Below, piece after piece: positions 1 to 12,300 of a stretch of 64,000 bases of DNA (position 1 is its first letter; every line of letters begins with the position of its first letter). This stretch comes from Panagrolaimus kolymaensis (taxonomy: Eukaryota > Nematoda > Chromadorea > Rhabditida > Panagrolaimidae): NCBI GenBank assembly GCA_028622995.1, contig JAJQJQ010000003.1, positions 7,068,001 to 7,132,000 of the forward strand, written 5' to 3'. A program made the position numbers and the translations under genes. The notes beneath the pieces were generated by a model. It made no database searches. It was given only the letters and a program-made list of their open reading frames with translations, and was not told where the DNA came from.

Positions 1-1082
1 TTCAAATAATGTTAGAACATCGGCAAAGATACAAGCTGCTTCGCAAGGTTTGTCACAATTTTTTATATATATTTTTCAAACTAATGTTTGCGGTTTCAGT
101 TTTAAATAATGCCATTGTCCCAGCAACCCAAACAGTAGCTCCACAAATTATTATGGGTTCAACCAATACTAATAATGTACAAAATAATACTCCATCAGAA
201 TTATTATCAGCTTTTGAATGTCCAGTTTGCATGGATTATATGCTTCCTCCATATTTACAATGTCCCAGTGGCCATTTGGTTTGTGGCAATTGTCGACCGA
301 AAGTTTCTTGTTGTCCATCATGTCGAGGCCCAGTTCCTTCCATCAGAAATCTTGCAATGGAGCGAATAGCTCAAACTCTTATTTTTCCATGTAAATACGC
401 TCCATCGGGATGTTCCAAGCAATTTAATGCCCAAGAAAAGGTTGAACACGAAGAAGGCTGTGAGCATAGGTAATTAACACATTTTAAAGAATATATAAAA
501 ATATTCAAGTTTCAGACCATATTCATGTCCATGCCCAGGAGCAGCATGTAAATGGCATGGATCATTATCAGAAGTTATGAATCATTTAGTGAGACAACAT
601 AAATCCATTACAACGCTGCAAGGTGAAGATATAGTCTTTCTCGCCACCGATATTACACTTCCTGGAGCGGTTGATTGGGTAATGATGCAAAATTGCTTTA
701 ATTGTTATTTCATGCTGGTTCTTGAAAAGCAAGATAAATCAGAAAATTCAAATAATAATCAACAAATGTTTTATGCTGTAGTACAATTAATAGGAACTAA
801 AAAGGAAGCAGAAAATTTTATTTATCGGTAATAAACAACCATTTTTAAAGTAATTCAATCTTTATAAATGCATCTTGTTTCAGGTTGGAGTTGTCTTCTC
901 GTCGCCGTCGATTAAGTTTTGAAGGAACTCCTCGAAGCATTCATGAAGGAGTTGCAGCTTCCATAACTCAGAGTGATTGTCTTTGCTTTGATACAAATCA
1001 AGCTCAATTATTTTCGGAAAATGGCAATCTTGGAATTAATGTTACCATTCAAAAAGCAGGTCCTAGCGAACAAACTCCATAA
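1..1082 (+). CDS. siah-1: SIAH-family RING E3 ubiquitin ligase (seven in absentia homologue), 5' partial
   Basis: Exons: before 1..47, 100..469, 516..827 and 884..1082 (stop TAA). The open frame continues off the left edge, so the N-terminus is missing. A RING finger comes first ([19 protein letters not shown], then CGNC and CPSC). The SIAH-type double zinc finger follows (CKYAPSGC ... HEEGCEH, then [12 protein letters not shown] ... HLVRQH), then the substrate-binding domain, which contains [24 protein letters not shown] proteins work as dimers with E2 enzymes to send substrates to the proteasome, in cytoplasm and nucleus. All zinc ligands are visible, so the ligase should be active. The three introns are 46-56 nt. 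An ATG at 153 lies inside the frame, but the open upstream exon suggests a longer N-terminus. The family assignment is firm; the symbol is by homology to C. elegans. Confidence 0.93.
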
Positions 1083-1380
1083 ATATTATGGAAACGAATA
1101 TACAAGTTAAAAAGATTCCAAGCATAAAATTAAAAAATCAACAATATTATTCCTAATATTTTTAAAATGAACCATCTCTGGAGCTTTCTCTATTCTTATG
1201 TATTCATTTATTATTATCGTTTTTACTAGTTAATTTTTCGTTCGGTTAAAAATTATTATGTATTTTGTTTTCATTAATTTAACCTTTATGAATGGCTTTA
1301 TAGACAAAACAACATACATATACAAAACTTTATTATTACTTTACAAAATCTACAAAACTAACTACACAAATAAAAGGTTA
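1083..1380. other. 3'-UTR spacer between two convergent genes
   Basis: The short AT-rich spacer holds the 3' UTRs of the SIAH gene (+) and the FAHD1 gene (-). Read on the minus strand, an AATAAA-type signal lies near 1327-1333, about 50 nt past the FAHD1 stop. I see no coding or RNA gene. Confidence 0.6.
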
Positions 1381-2025
1381 TTATTGAACAGAAAATTTTG
1401 AATCAATAATTCCAGTTAAACCAAATTCTATAGTATCACCAGATTGAACTCGACATACACCTGCAGGAGTACCAGTAAGTAACAAATCACCAGGTTCAAG
1501 AGTTGCAAATTGAGTAACATAACAAAGAATTGTGGAAATATCAAAAATCATCATATTAGTCTTCTCTTTTTGCTTTGGTTGACCATTAATATTACAATAA
1601 AGTTCCAAATCGTGGGGATCAGCAATTTTGCTTTTATCAATGAAATCAGCTACAGGACATGAAGTATCAAAAGATTTTGATAAAAACCATGGAGCACCAG
1701 CTTTCTTTGCTTCATCTTGAAAATCACGAGCTGTCATATCCAATGCAACAGTATAACCAGCAACATAATCATTCCAATCTTCTTTTTTAATATTCTTTGC
1801 TTTCTTTGATATAATGACACCGAGTTCAACTTCTTGATGAAGATTTTGACATCCTGGTGGTATAACAATTGGATTTCCTTCTGTGACATAGCTATTGGTG
1901 GATTTGAGAAAGATCATCGGTTTCTTTGGTATAGGATTTCCAAGTTCAAGAGCATGATCTTTGTAGTTTCGTCCTACACAAACAATTTTGCGTCCAATTT
2001 CGCGGAAGTTAGCATAGTTTGTCAT
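1381..2025 (-). CDS. fahd-1: Fumarylacetoacetate hydrolase domain protein (FAHD1-type acylpyruvase / oxaloacetate decarboxylase)
   Basis: Single-exon gene of 214 residues. It opens with the FAH-domain sequence IVCVGRNYKDHALELGNP, then has the metal-binding part (HQEVELGVII: His, Glu, Glu), the AGYTVALDMTARD segment and the C-terminal LEPGDLLLTGTPAGV motif. Length and motif order match FAHD1, a mitochondrial Mg-dependent enzyme that hydrolyses acylpyruvates and decarboxylates oxaloacetate. No long N-terminal presequence is visible, as in other FAHD1 proteins. The start ATG is one base after a CTTTCAG acceptor, with no in-frame upstream exon seen, which fits spliced-leader trans-splicing. It is arranged head to head with TSR3, with 230 bp between the two starts. 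Confidence 0.93.
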   Translation of the reverse strand: MTNYANFREIGRKIVCVGRNYKDHALELGNPIPKKPMIFLKSTNSYVTEGNPIVIPPGCQNLHQEVELGVIISKKAKNIKKEDWNDYVAGYTVALDMTARDFQDEAKKAGAPWFLSKSFDTSCPVADFIDKSKIADPHDLELYCNINGQPKQKEKTNMMIFDISTILCYVTQFATLEPGDLLLTGTPAGVCRVQSGDTIEFGLTGIIDSKFSVQ

Positions 2026-2255
2026 TCTGAAAGCTTGATTGAATATTTGTGATGTTATAAAACTAAAATAAACTTACTTTTATTAATTGAAAAGACACGA
2101 AGATGGATCGAGCAATCTTTGAAGTTGGTTGATCGAGAGATTTTCAGTTTGATGCACTTGAGAAAATTCTTAGCGCGATTCTTTTTCAAAGCTTTGCTTG
2201 TTTTTTTAGTTGTCAAGTTTTTTTTGCTTTTCATCACATTTTTAGAATCAAAATT
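2026..2255. promoter_or_regulatory. Shared upstream region of the divergent FAHD1 and TSR3 genes
   Basis: These 230 bp separate the start codons of FAHD1 (-) and TSR3 (+), so both promoters must lie here unless one gene has a distant 5' exon. Both starts are preceded by T-rich acceptors: TTTCAG for FAHD1 and CATTTTTAG for TSR3. No TATA box was obvious. Open frames in this stretch on either strand look like chance. Confidence 0.5.
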
Positions 2256-3068
2256 ATGGGACGATCTCGTGTTAATCATCGAAAAAATCAGAAAGATACT
2301 GCTGGTCCGAGTCATCAGAAACCTCAAAAGAAACAAGAAGAAGTAAATAATGAAGGAAGTTCTGAGGAAGAAGTAAGTTCTTTTACATTATTTATTGCAC
2401 ATATTTTCAATATTTGTTTGTTTTAGGAAACTTCAGAAAATGAATCAACTAGTGTACAAAAGCCAAAGATTCGTTTAGCTATGTTTGATTTCAATCAATG
2501 TAATCCAAAGATATGTACTGGTCGTAAACTTGAACGTAACAAATTGATCGAATCGATACCTTTGAATTTCAAGTTTCATGGTGTACTTCTTTCTCCGCTT
2601 GGTAAAGACACAATATCTGCAAAAGATCGTCAACTTATTCTTGAAAGTGGTCTTGGAGTTGTTGATTGCTCATGGAATGAAGTTGATAGAACACCTCTTG
2701 CTCGAATCAAAGCTAATGAACATCGCTTATTACCGTATCTTATTGCTGCAAATTCTGTAAATTATGGTCGACCATGTAAATTAACTTGTGCTGAAGCTCT
2801 TGCTGCTGGTTTAGCTATCATTGGTGAAACAGAACACGCTGAATTGGTGATGTCAAAGTTTTCTTGGGGTAAAGAATTTTTGTCAATGAATGCAGATTTG
2901 TTAGAAACTTATGCTAAATGTGCTAATGGTAAAGAAGTTATTCAAAAACAAAACGAATTTCTCGCTCGTGCTGAACAAGAATCAAAGGAATTACGTAAAC
3001 GTGAGATCGACTTGCCTCCAGGCTTTAGTGACGAAAGTGAAGAAGATGAAGAAGTAACAGAAAAATGA
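2256..3068 (+). CDS. tsr-3: 18S rRNA aminocarboxypropyltransferase TSR3
   Basis: Two exons, 2256..2372 and 2427..3068, give 252 residues. After a charged low-complexity N-terminus comes the conserved TSR3 core: FDFNQCNPKICTGRKLER, GVLLSPLGKDTISAKDR, VDCSWNEVDRTPL, RLLPYLIAANSVNYGRP, CAEALAAGLAIIG and KFSWGKEF. TSR3 transfers the aminocarboxypropyl group of S-adenosylmethionine to a pseudouridine in 18S rRNA late in 40S maturation in the cytoplasm. The acidic C-terminal tail (DESEEDEE) is usual for the family. The acceptor CATTTTTAG ten bases before the ATG suggests trans-splicing. The 3' end converges on the SORBS-type gene. Confidence 0.93.
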
Positions 3069-3392
3069 TCATTGTATTTTGTGATAATTGTTGAGTTTAT
3101 TTTTTGAAACTGTATAATAGTTTAATAAATTTTTATGTTTGGCAATTATGCTGTGTTTCTTGCAATGGTTTTTATAATAGTTTTATTAGAATATGTAATA
3201 TGGAGTTATTGCTTTATAAAAAAAAACATAAGAACAAAATATTTTTGAATGAAAAATGCATACATAAAAACATGATTGAGCTTAAAAATAAAAACTGAAT
3301 AAACAGGGATGAAAGAATTTGCCGGGTGCTTAACTTTGAATAAAAGTTTATTTTATAAAGTCATGTTTGTTTATTAAAAGAAAGAAGGAGAT
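3069..3392. other. 3'-UTR spacer between TSR3 and the SORBS-type gene
   Basis: AT-rich sequence between two convergent stops. An AATAAA lies on the plus strand at about 3122. The small open frame at 3104-3298 has no recognisable content. Nothing else seen. Confidence 0.5.
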
Positions 3393-6300
3393 TCAATGCT
3401 TTTCAACGTAATTCCCTGGGAAAGTTCCAAATTGTCCGGTTCGAAGTAAGGTTCCTGAAAATAAAAAAACAAATGAAGTGAATTGTATGTTTTTAAAGGA
3501 TTATGGTAGCGGCTTACCAATAAACCATCCATCATCACATTTTTCAACGACAAATACAATATCATTTTCTTGAAGTTCTAATTCATCCGAATGTTCGGGT
3601 TTGTATGGATACAAAGCTCGGAAACTATAAACTTTTTCATTAGATTTAAAAAAAAAAGGGTAAAGGAAAAAACATTACGTTTCTGCATTTTTTGGAACCA
3701 TTCTTGCAGGACCAGCATAATTTTGTCGTCGTTGTTCATGTTGTTGAATTTGATGGGAACGGTCTAAGTTAGCTTTCTTCGAAGGTGAAGGACTTTGAGC
3801 TCTTAAAGAAAAAAATAATTAAATTTAAATTAGAAAAAACTTTTATTGGAATTGAATATATTTTTAGATTTGTTTTTCTTCCAATTTTTTCAGATTTTGT
3901 TGTTAGAATAAAAATTGAATTACAATAAATAATTTTATTATTAAAAGAGCAAAGGAGCATGAAAAACTTAGTTATATATGTACAATTTTTTTACAAACAA
4001 TTAGTAATAATTATTGATTAAATAAATAAATTATTGTTAGCATTTTTCATAAATTTTATTATTATTATTATCATCAACGACGACGACTCCAACAACTTTT
4101 TTGTTATTATTGTTGTTGCTATCAACGGATTTAGAAAAGCGAGTAAATTTTGCAATAATTTTTTTAAGTATTGGAATTTTTCTTTCGATGGTTGTTAAAT
4201 GAGGGAAACAATGTTTAAGGTCTGTTTCATAAATGGTCGTCAAAGGTGTTGAAGTATAGTCTCGTGCAACAGCGCCACAAAAAGCTTCAAAAACCATCGC
4301 AGAAATATGTTCAAGAAAAAGTTGCCATAAAAATATTTTAGTTGCATTATTTCGAAATGAAGTTGTAAAACTTTCAAGCATGGATTGTCCAAGCATTTCC
4401 CAACTTAGTGATTGGTCAATATCCATTGCTCGAAAAGCTGCAGCCATTTGTCGACCAAATTTTCGACATTTTGTTCGAAGTTGAATTCTCATTTCTTTGT
4501 GCTTTAAATCTTTCATTGCAGTATCAACAAAAGCCAAAACAATTTCATATAAATCTTGTTGAAGTTTATCATTCCATGTATATGTTAATCCAAGGGATGT
4601 GGAAGGTTTATAAATTAATGCTTGATCGGGTGAATAACTAATTGACCATAAAATAGGTCGTTCTATTTGTTTAAACTTTTCATCTCTCATTTCTTTCCAA
4701 GTTCGTTGTAATAATTTACAATGATATTTTGATAAATTCATTCTCGTTCGACGATCCGCGGCCAAAGATTTAGAAAGTTTTTTGTTGGAATTATTTAAAG
4801 ATGATGAATTTGCGGAGGATTTCTTCTGTAATCGGCCAAAATCATTTTCGAAATCATCCAATATTAACGCGCCAAACGTTTTTGCATCAAGACACGCTAA
4901 CATCCTTATATCTCTGATGTTTAAAAGCAAGCGAAAGAAATAGATAAAAGAAGAAATAAAATAATGAAAGATAATTATTTAAGGTTACAAATACAAATAA
5001 AATAAGCAAGGGGCTTTTCTAAAGCATCAATGCGCTCCAAAAATAAAAAATGTGTCAATTTGTTTTAACAAAAGGCCATCGTCTTCTTCTTTCTCTCTGC
5101 CCTTTCCTTCATTTAATCGGTTAACACATAGCAACCCAAAAAAAAATACGCCTGATAATTAGAAAAATAAAATTGCAACAAAGCTTCTTTTAATTTTTTC
5201 CTTTTTCTACCGTTTCTCCTATCTAAAAAAGGGAAAGGACAAGAAATAAAGCCAATAATTAAGAGAGAATAGAAAAAGAAAAAAAGTGGAGATGTCTGGC
5301 AATAATGAAACAAAAAATTGATAGAGAAAAAAATGAAAGGCGTGAAGCGGAACTTTTTTTGCAATCCTCTTCTCTATTTTTTTAAGATAAGAAGCAGACG
5401 ACGAATGAGATTTTTTTGAAACCCTGATTTAATAAAAGCCCAAAGCTCTTCCATTTTTTAAAAGAAGACTAAGGTTTCAAGAAAAATGGCTGCAAAAATT
5501 TAAATCATTTCCGAGTAATTTCCGTTTTTTAGAAGCAATAAAAAATGATGAAAGCAACGAATAAGCAGGCAACACGCTTTATTCAAATTTGATTCTAAAC
5601 TCTCGAAAGGGCTACAAAATCTAGCAAAGCACAAATTTAAGCGAATTCCAGCAGATTGAGAAATTTTAAACGTCACTAGTTCTTCGAAAAGCAAAAAAAT
5701 CTGCATATAAAATGTTTAATGGACCAAACATTTTTTGAAACCTGAGATTCTAGTTATAATGAAATCAAAAACCCATAAAAAAATTCGCAAACTAATCCTT
5801 CAAATTCCAGAAGAGTTCTACGTTTTAAGCTAAAACAAAACAGCGGAAATTTTTATAATTTTTTACTACTTTGTGGATGCCTATTTAAACAAAGACTGTA
5901 AGAATTTGTGTATTTGCGTATTTTTCTAATTTTCCGGACCTATGTGAAAAACTTATAATTTGCGTTTGAAAGCTGTCAATTTTGACATGGAACTACGGAA
6001 GTGAAACGCCTACGATACAACATGCTGCTTTTGCCTAAAGGCAAAAAATAAAATAAATAAAATACAAAAAAGCAATATTTCATTCTTAACAAACAAAAAA
6101 GAAAGAATAACTAAAAGTCAGGCAATTTTTATTCTTAACTTTATAAAAGAAAAGCAAAAACTTATTATTACGTTAAATACCAAGGCAGCGAAAGAAAAAG
6201 GTTTTTTGGGCAATAAATAAAACACACCACCGAAAATAAAATTGCTTTTACAAAAGAAAATTTTTTTAAAAAGAAATGTGCAGCTTCTCAGGTGGAAAAA

Positions 6301-9300
6301 AATAAATCTGCTAAAATTTAGTCTATTTAAAATATTTTTTCGTTTTCAATGAATGTTAAAAAAAACTTAGATCCAGATGGCCGAGCAACAAAGAAAAAAG
6401 AAAAAGAAAATCTTTTAACAAAATAAAAAAATTCTATATAAAGACGACGTGCATCATTTTTTTAAAGAAGTTTAGGCTAAATGCCAACAAACAAGAAAAA
6501 AGAAAATGCAATTTTCGAACACAAAAGTTTTGGAAAATCTTTTGCTTTTTTTTCGAAAGGCACTTGAATATTACGAAGACTAAAAAAATGTAAATGCGTA
6601 TTTATGAATAAGCAGTGGTTGTTGGTTTTGACGATGACGAAAAAAAATGGTAGCAATGGTCCCAAAAAAAGAAGTTTCAAATAATTTTTAACAATAGTAA
6701 GAGAAAATTTGAAAAAAAGTAGTGTAGTGGTATTTAAGATAAGTAAGTGAGTGGTGCTTAAAAAATTCGGAAGAAAAAAAATCTAACTAAAATGAAACTA
6801 CAAAAAAGGATGTATTCATTATTTGAAATTTAGATAGAAAATTCCATTTTATTCCCAAAAGAAAAAAATGAATGAAAATGAAAACAAACAATATGGAACT
6901 AAATTTTATGTGTAATCCTTTTATATGAACCTAATTAACAACAAAAATTAAGCGCTATTTTAAATAAAAAATGTGGGAAAAAAGCAGGCGAAAACAAGTA
7001 TGTTGTACCAGATATTTCTCTCATTCATTTAAAATTTAATTCAAGGATATTTTTTTATGTTCGTCATTTAAAAAAAGCTTTATAAAACAACTCAAATAAT
7101 TCAGGAGCTTTTTTTGTGTCACATAAAAAAAGCCGGTAAAAAAGCGGTGGCGGAGACAGTATAATTAAAAATAAAGAAGGCGGAGGAGAAATAAAATAAT
7201 AATAGAAAAAGCTGTTTTATAGAAAAAGTGGCAAAGTTTTTGCTGGCTTTTTTCCATTGTTATAGTTAAAACACGTCCTCGAAACAACAAAATAACAAGA
7301 ATTTTGGCATATTTTTTGTTATCGTTGGACAAATCGAAAAATATTTTAAAGAATAATAATAAAAGCTTCTTCATTCAGGAAATTCCCAATTTTATATACA
7401 TATGTATTTTTTGAATGAGGAACACAAAAAAAATATTGCCGCTGCTACTTAATCTTCTTTTTTAAGGATATAAAAATTGAGAGAAAAAAGAAAATGGTAC
7501 GCAGACGTACACAAATAACAATAAAAAAGAAAGCTGAAGAAAGAAACGGTGTTTAAAAGAAAGAAAAACAGAAGCTTAAATGTTAAAGATATTTTTCACT
7601 TTCATTTTATTTTTTTGGTTGTAAACTCAGCTAATGGCCCTTGCTGAAACTAAAAACCGTTTTCATTTGTGTTTTTTCTGTCTCTTCTGTCAGGCTCCAT
7701 TTCTAATTAGAAAGCTTAACTACGTTTTTTTAAAAGCTGACTGCAAAAGGACGCCATTCTCCTCCTTTCATTATACTTTCAAAAAAAAAACACAAAGGAT
7801 AAAAACGTTTTTATTATTTTTTTGTTAACAAAAAAATAAAACGAGCAAAACTAAGGAAGATGCGACAGACAAAAGCAAGAACATGTGTAAATGAGGAAGT
7901 ATTTATTATTTTAGCATTTATTTAAAAATTAGGCACAGCTGTTTTTTTATACTATTAAACTAACCTTGAATAATTTGTTGTTCCTGTTGCAACAATTTTT
8001 GGTGTTTTTGGACGATCAGGAATTATGCCGTTATTTCCAGCGGAGGAATCTTCTCCAATTTCACCTTCAACATAATCTTGAACATAAACTTTTGGAAAAA
8101 TGCCGATTTGTCCTTTAGAATTTGTACCCTCAAACCAATTGGCATCGATTTCACGTCGGCGACGTAAAATTTCACCCTACAAAAAAGTTTGATGTTTAAA
8201 ATATATTTTTAAATAAAAAATTACCCTTTTTAAACTGAGTTCATTACGATTTCTAGCTTGAAAAGGATAAAGCACTCGAACTCTATTACGGCAGCTTGTT
8301 GAAGGGTCTTCATCCATCTAAAAAAATAATTAAGTAAGCTATTTTTTTCTTCCTAAAACATGAGTACCTGAACATAGCTTGCAGGAAAAATACCAGCATG
8401 TCCATTACGCTCTCCTTCAATCCAATTTGAATCTATTTCACGATGTACACGAACAACATCACCACGATTTAATGAAAGTTCTCTAAAAAAATTAAAGGTT
8501 TTATTTTTGGTTTTGAATAAATTACCGTGGACTTTGAGCAGTAAATTTATATAAAACTGTACAAGTCTGAATTGGGCCTCCGCTGTATCCTCTTCGAGCA
8601 GGAGTGGAACATCGACTGCTTGGATAATCAAAATTATTTGGTGTTGCAGTTTCTTGATGAAGAAAATGATCAAAACGCTGAACATTGTTTTGCAATGCTG
8701 GAGAAGCTCCGGGACTAAAAGTTATTTAATATAGAAAAACCTTTCTATAAATTATTAAATTTACAAATATCCATGTCGACGATTTTTTTGATCATCCAAT
8801 TCTTCGCTTAATTTTTCAGCACGTTGTCGCTGAAGTACTTCTTCCATGGTCATCTTTTTCATTTCGTTTATACCTTTTGTTAATGGATTATTAGCGATAT
8901 TATTTTCATGAAGTTCAGGAGCATGACCTAAAAACAAATTTATAAACACCTCTTTAGAAAGGCCATTGAATTATGTTAAGTTAGTCAAAGTTATACACAG
9001 CAAAATAAATTAACACATTTGTTACAAACCTGTTCCACTTGTGGATGGTTTTTGTCCGGTTAAATAACTAAATTTTCCATTAGAATTTCTTAATTTCCAA
9101 GCAATTTCAGGGTTACTTTTAGAGCGATTTTTACCAAAAGCTTCTAATTGATCGATAACTGTTTGTAAATCATTGGCAGTTTCTTCCAGCCTTGTTTCGA
9201 TATACCGTAATTTAACTTTATCACCCAATCGATCTCGTTGAATCTCTTTTTTTAATTCCACTTTATCCAACATTTCATATAATCTTTCTATTTCCGCCCA

Positions 9301-12300
9301 AGTATAATCTCGTCGATCCTTTCCACAACGTAAACAACTTTTAGCTGACGTTGAAAATATTGGCCTCGGGTCTTCGTCAATAAATCTATAGCTGGGTAAA
9401 TGAAAGTGTTGAGTTTTGGAGCGAGCGATCGCATATGAATTAGCAGCTTTGGCAATATTTGTTGAATTTATAGACGTATTATTTATGGATGACTGAACCG
9501 ACGCTGCTGCTGGTGGCGGTGGACGAGTGAAACTGGGAGAAGATAAACTATTGCTACTACACGCAGTTTGTAACATTTCCATGGCTGTTTTTGGTGGGTG
9601 TTTTTTTGTTGTCGTTGTTACCTCTAAAAGGTGAGTAAAAATGTTAGTTGCGAGAGTTAGTAAGTAATATTATGTTTTTTAAGTCGATATTAAGAGGATA
9701 AAGGGTTTTCATTTTTTTAGTTGAATTTTCATTAGTTAAATTCACTTCAAAACAATTTTTTGTAAAATTAAATAAAAATTGATAGCTCACCATTTGGAAG
9801 TGGAGACTGTGTTTGATGTTGTTGTAGTTGTTGCTGTTCTCGCATAAATTGATTTCGTTGTTGACTCCATCGATCTAAAATTTCCATATCTGCAACAGCA
9901 TCATACCGGCCTACACTTTTAGCTCGTCGTTGTTGTTGGGGATCGATTATTTCAGGTTGTTGTTGCTGTCCTTCAAAGCGGGCTTGAGGCGTAATTGATC
10001 CTACAAATAATTTATCTTATTTTTATCGATGTGAAAAGTAAACAAGTGCTTACTCAAATTGGCCATATTTGAATTAAAAGCGTCGCCAGATTGGTAACGC
10101 AGAACTGTACGCTCTAAAAATAAGTGTTCTAAATTAATTATGTATTTCCACTCATGAAATCAATTAACAATGATGTTTAAAAAATGAAAATAATAATAAA
10201 CAAGTGTTTAGTTTGTTGCTTTAATTGTGATGAAACGAGAAAATAAAGATTTGAACGTGAAAAGCTTATTTGTTTGTGTGTTTTTTTGGGGGCTTGTTTG
10301 CATAAATAATTCACTTTTTACAGCCTCGTTCTTTTTTTATTTTTCGACGCGCCATATGTGTCGTTGTTGTCGCCTTAAAAAAAGCATCTTCCAAAAAAAG
10401 CAAGCATCTTAAGTCTGGTTTTATCGTCAAACAAAAAAAATGTCTTCACATTTTTTAAAATAAAAAACAACAAAGTGTTTTTTATAAGATTAATTGAAAA
10501 TATATAAAATAGAATAAAAAAGTAATAAAGTTTAAAAACAAGGAAGGAAAAAGAAAAAAATTAAATGGTCTAAGAATCTAAGCTTCAGCTATTTTTTAAG
10601 AGAAGGAATGGTAGGATAAAAATAATAATGTTTAACCTTTTGAAGGCAATGAAAAAAATGAAGGAAATAAAGTTTACTCGTTTTAGAAAAAATAAAAATA
10701 TAAAAGTAAATCAATGTATAAAAAATGTATCAAAAAAGCCTTGCAAAAATAAATACGTTAAAAGAAAAGAGAAACAAAAACAAAAAAAAGTGAAATTTAA
10801 ATCAAATTTTTTTACATAAATAAACTCTTTTTTGTGGCCGCTGCTTAAAAAGAGCGTGATTTTTTAAAATTTTAAATGTATATCAAAAAATGATGTAAAA
10901 AAATTGTTGATCAATCTCACACCAGGAGACTTCCGATTTATTTTTGTCAATTGTTGTAAAAGAGGCTTTGCTTGAAATTTAAAGCATGAGCATGCAACAA
11001 CAATAAAATCATTTAGTTAGGAAGAGGGATGACAGCATTTGAAGAGCAGCACACGCAAAAAGTTGCACCATTTTACCTTCTAACTCTTAACTTCGGAAAA
11101 CGACGACGACACACAACAATCTTCGTCGTAGCTTAGCTAGCCTCGGATGCGCAAAAACATAACACAAAAAAAACGAAATAAAGCTTAAAAAACTTTTTTA
11201 AGTCTATAGAATTTTTATTTTTTTTATTTTTTTTTGCGCAGGATGGGGGGCAAATGAAGCTGCTTTTGTTGACATAAAGTTTGTCCCAAATTTTTTTTTC
11301 ATCTTCTTTGCTTCAACTTTGCCGTTAGCCTTCTTCTTCCTGAAGCTAAAAAAAACAACGAAGAAGAAGAAACAAAGTTTTTTTTTAAAAATAGAGGAAA
11401 AAACTTTTATCAAAAAAATGTGTAAATATGAAGAAGGTGTGCAACAATTTTTTAAGCTTTTGTTTTACGCTTGTTTTTTCATCTCTTTATGGTTTTGGCA
11501 GCTAAAAGGCAAGAATACACAGAGGCTTCACAAAAAAAAAGAAGAGAATATGTAATAATAAAGCTGTCAGCTTATATAAAACCAAGCTTTAAGGCTTCGT
11601 AAAAAACACAATCTTCATTTTTTATCTAAAATTTTTCAACGTTGCTTCTCCTGATATTTAAAAAAAGGAAATTCCAAATTTGGATATGAAATAAAATACA
11701 TATTTGTTGTTCTTCTCTTCTTACACCCATTTTTTTAAATTTTAAAATTGTGACAACAAAAAATAAAAAAACAAACAAATATAAAAGTGAAATTTCAGGC
11801 TATAGACAGACTTCTAATAATCAAGCGAAGCATAAAGTTATTCTATTTCTCATAAAATACATATATCTTAAGATGTTGCTTTTTTCACAGCCGTTTTAGG
11901 GTAACATAAAGGAAATATGTAGTAAGCGTAAAAAAGGTTTATTTTTTTGACTTTTTGAAAAAATAAAATGTTTTTTCAAAAGAAATTTTTTTGTTTTGTT
12001 AAAATAACAAAATCATGTTTGCGGCAGCGCTTTTTGAAAAAAAAAATAGAAAAGCGGATCATAAAAAAAAGACGAAAGAAGCAACAACAAAAAATTAAAG
12101 AAAAGATGAACTTGCCTCCTTCAGGTTCAGCTGCAGTTTGATGAAGTTGCTTGTAAATAGATTTATACCAAGCTGATTTTTCTGCATTTGCAATTTCATC
12201 AGGATCATTCGAACTTCCACGTCGAAATGATGATCGAGTGGCCACACTACTTCCACGAGTTGGAAGAGTGCTGTAACCATTCATAGTTTCAGCTGAATTT

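Noticed and set aside
2055..2346. Mirror-image frames on both strands between FAHD1 and TSR3
   Set aside because: The plus-strand one overlaps TSR3 exon 1 in another frame; both are basic low-complexity readings of the promoter region.
6365..6400. GATGGCCGAG resembling the start of a Leu/Ser tRNA
   Set aside because: No B-box or stems follow; sequence turns into A-rich filler.
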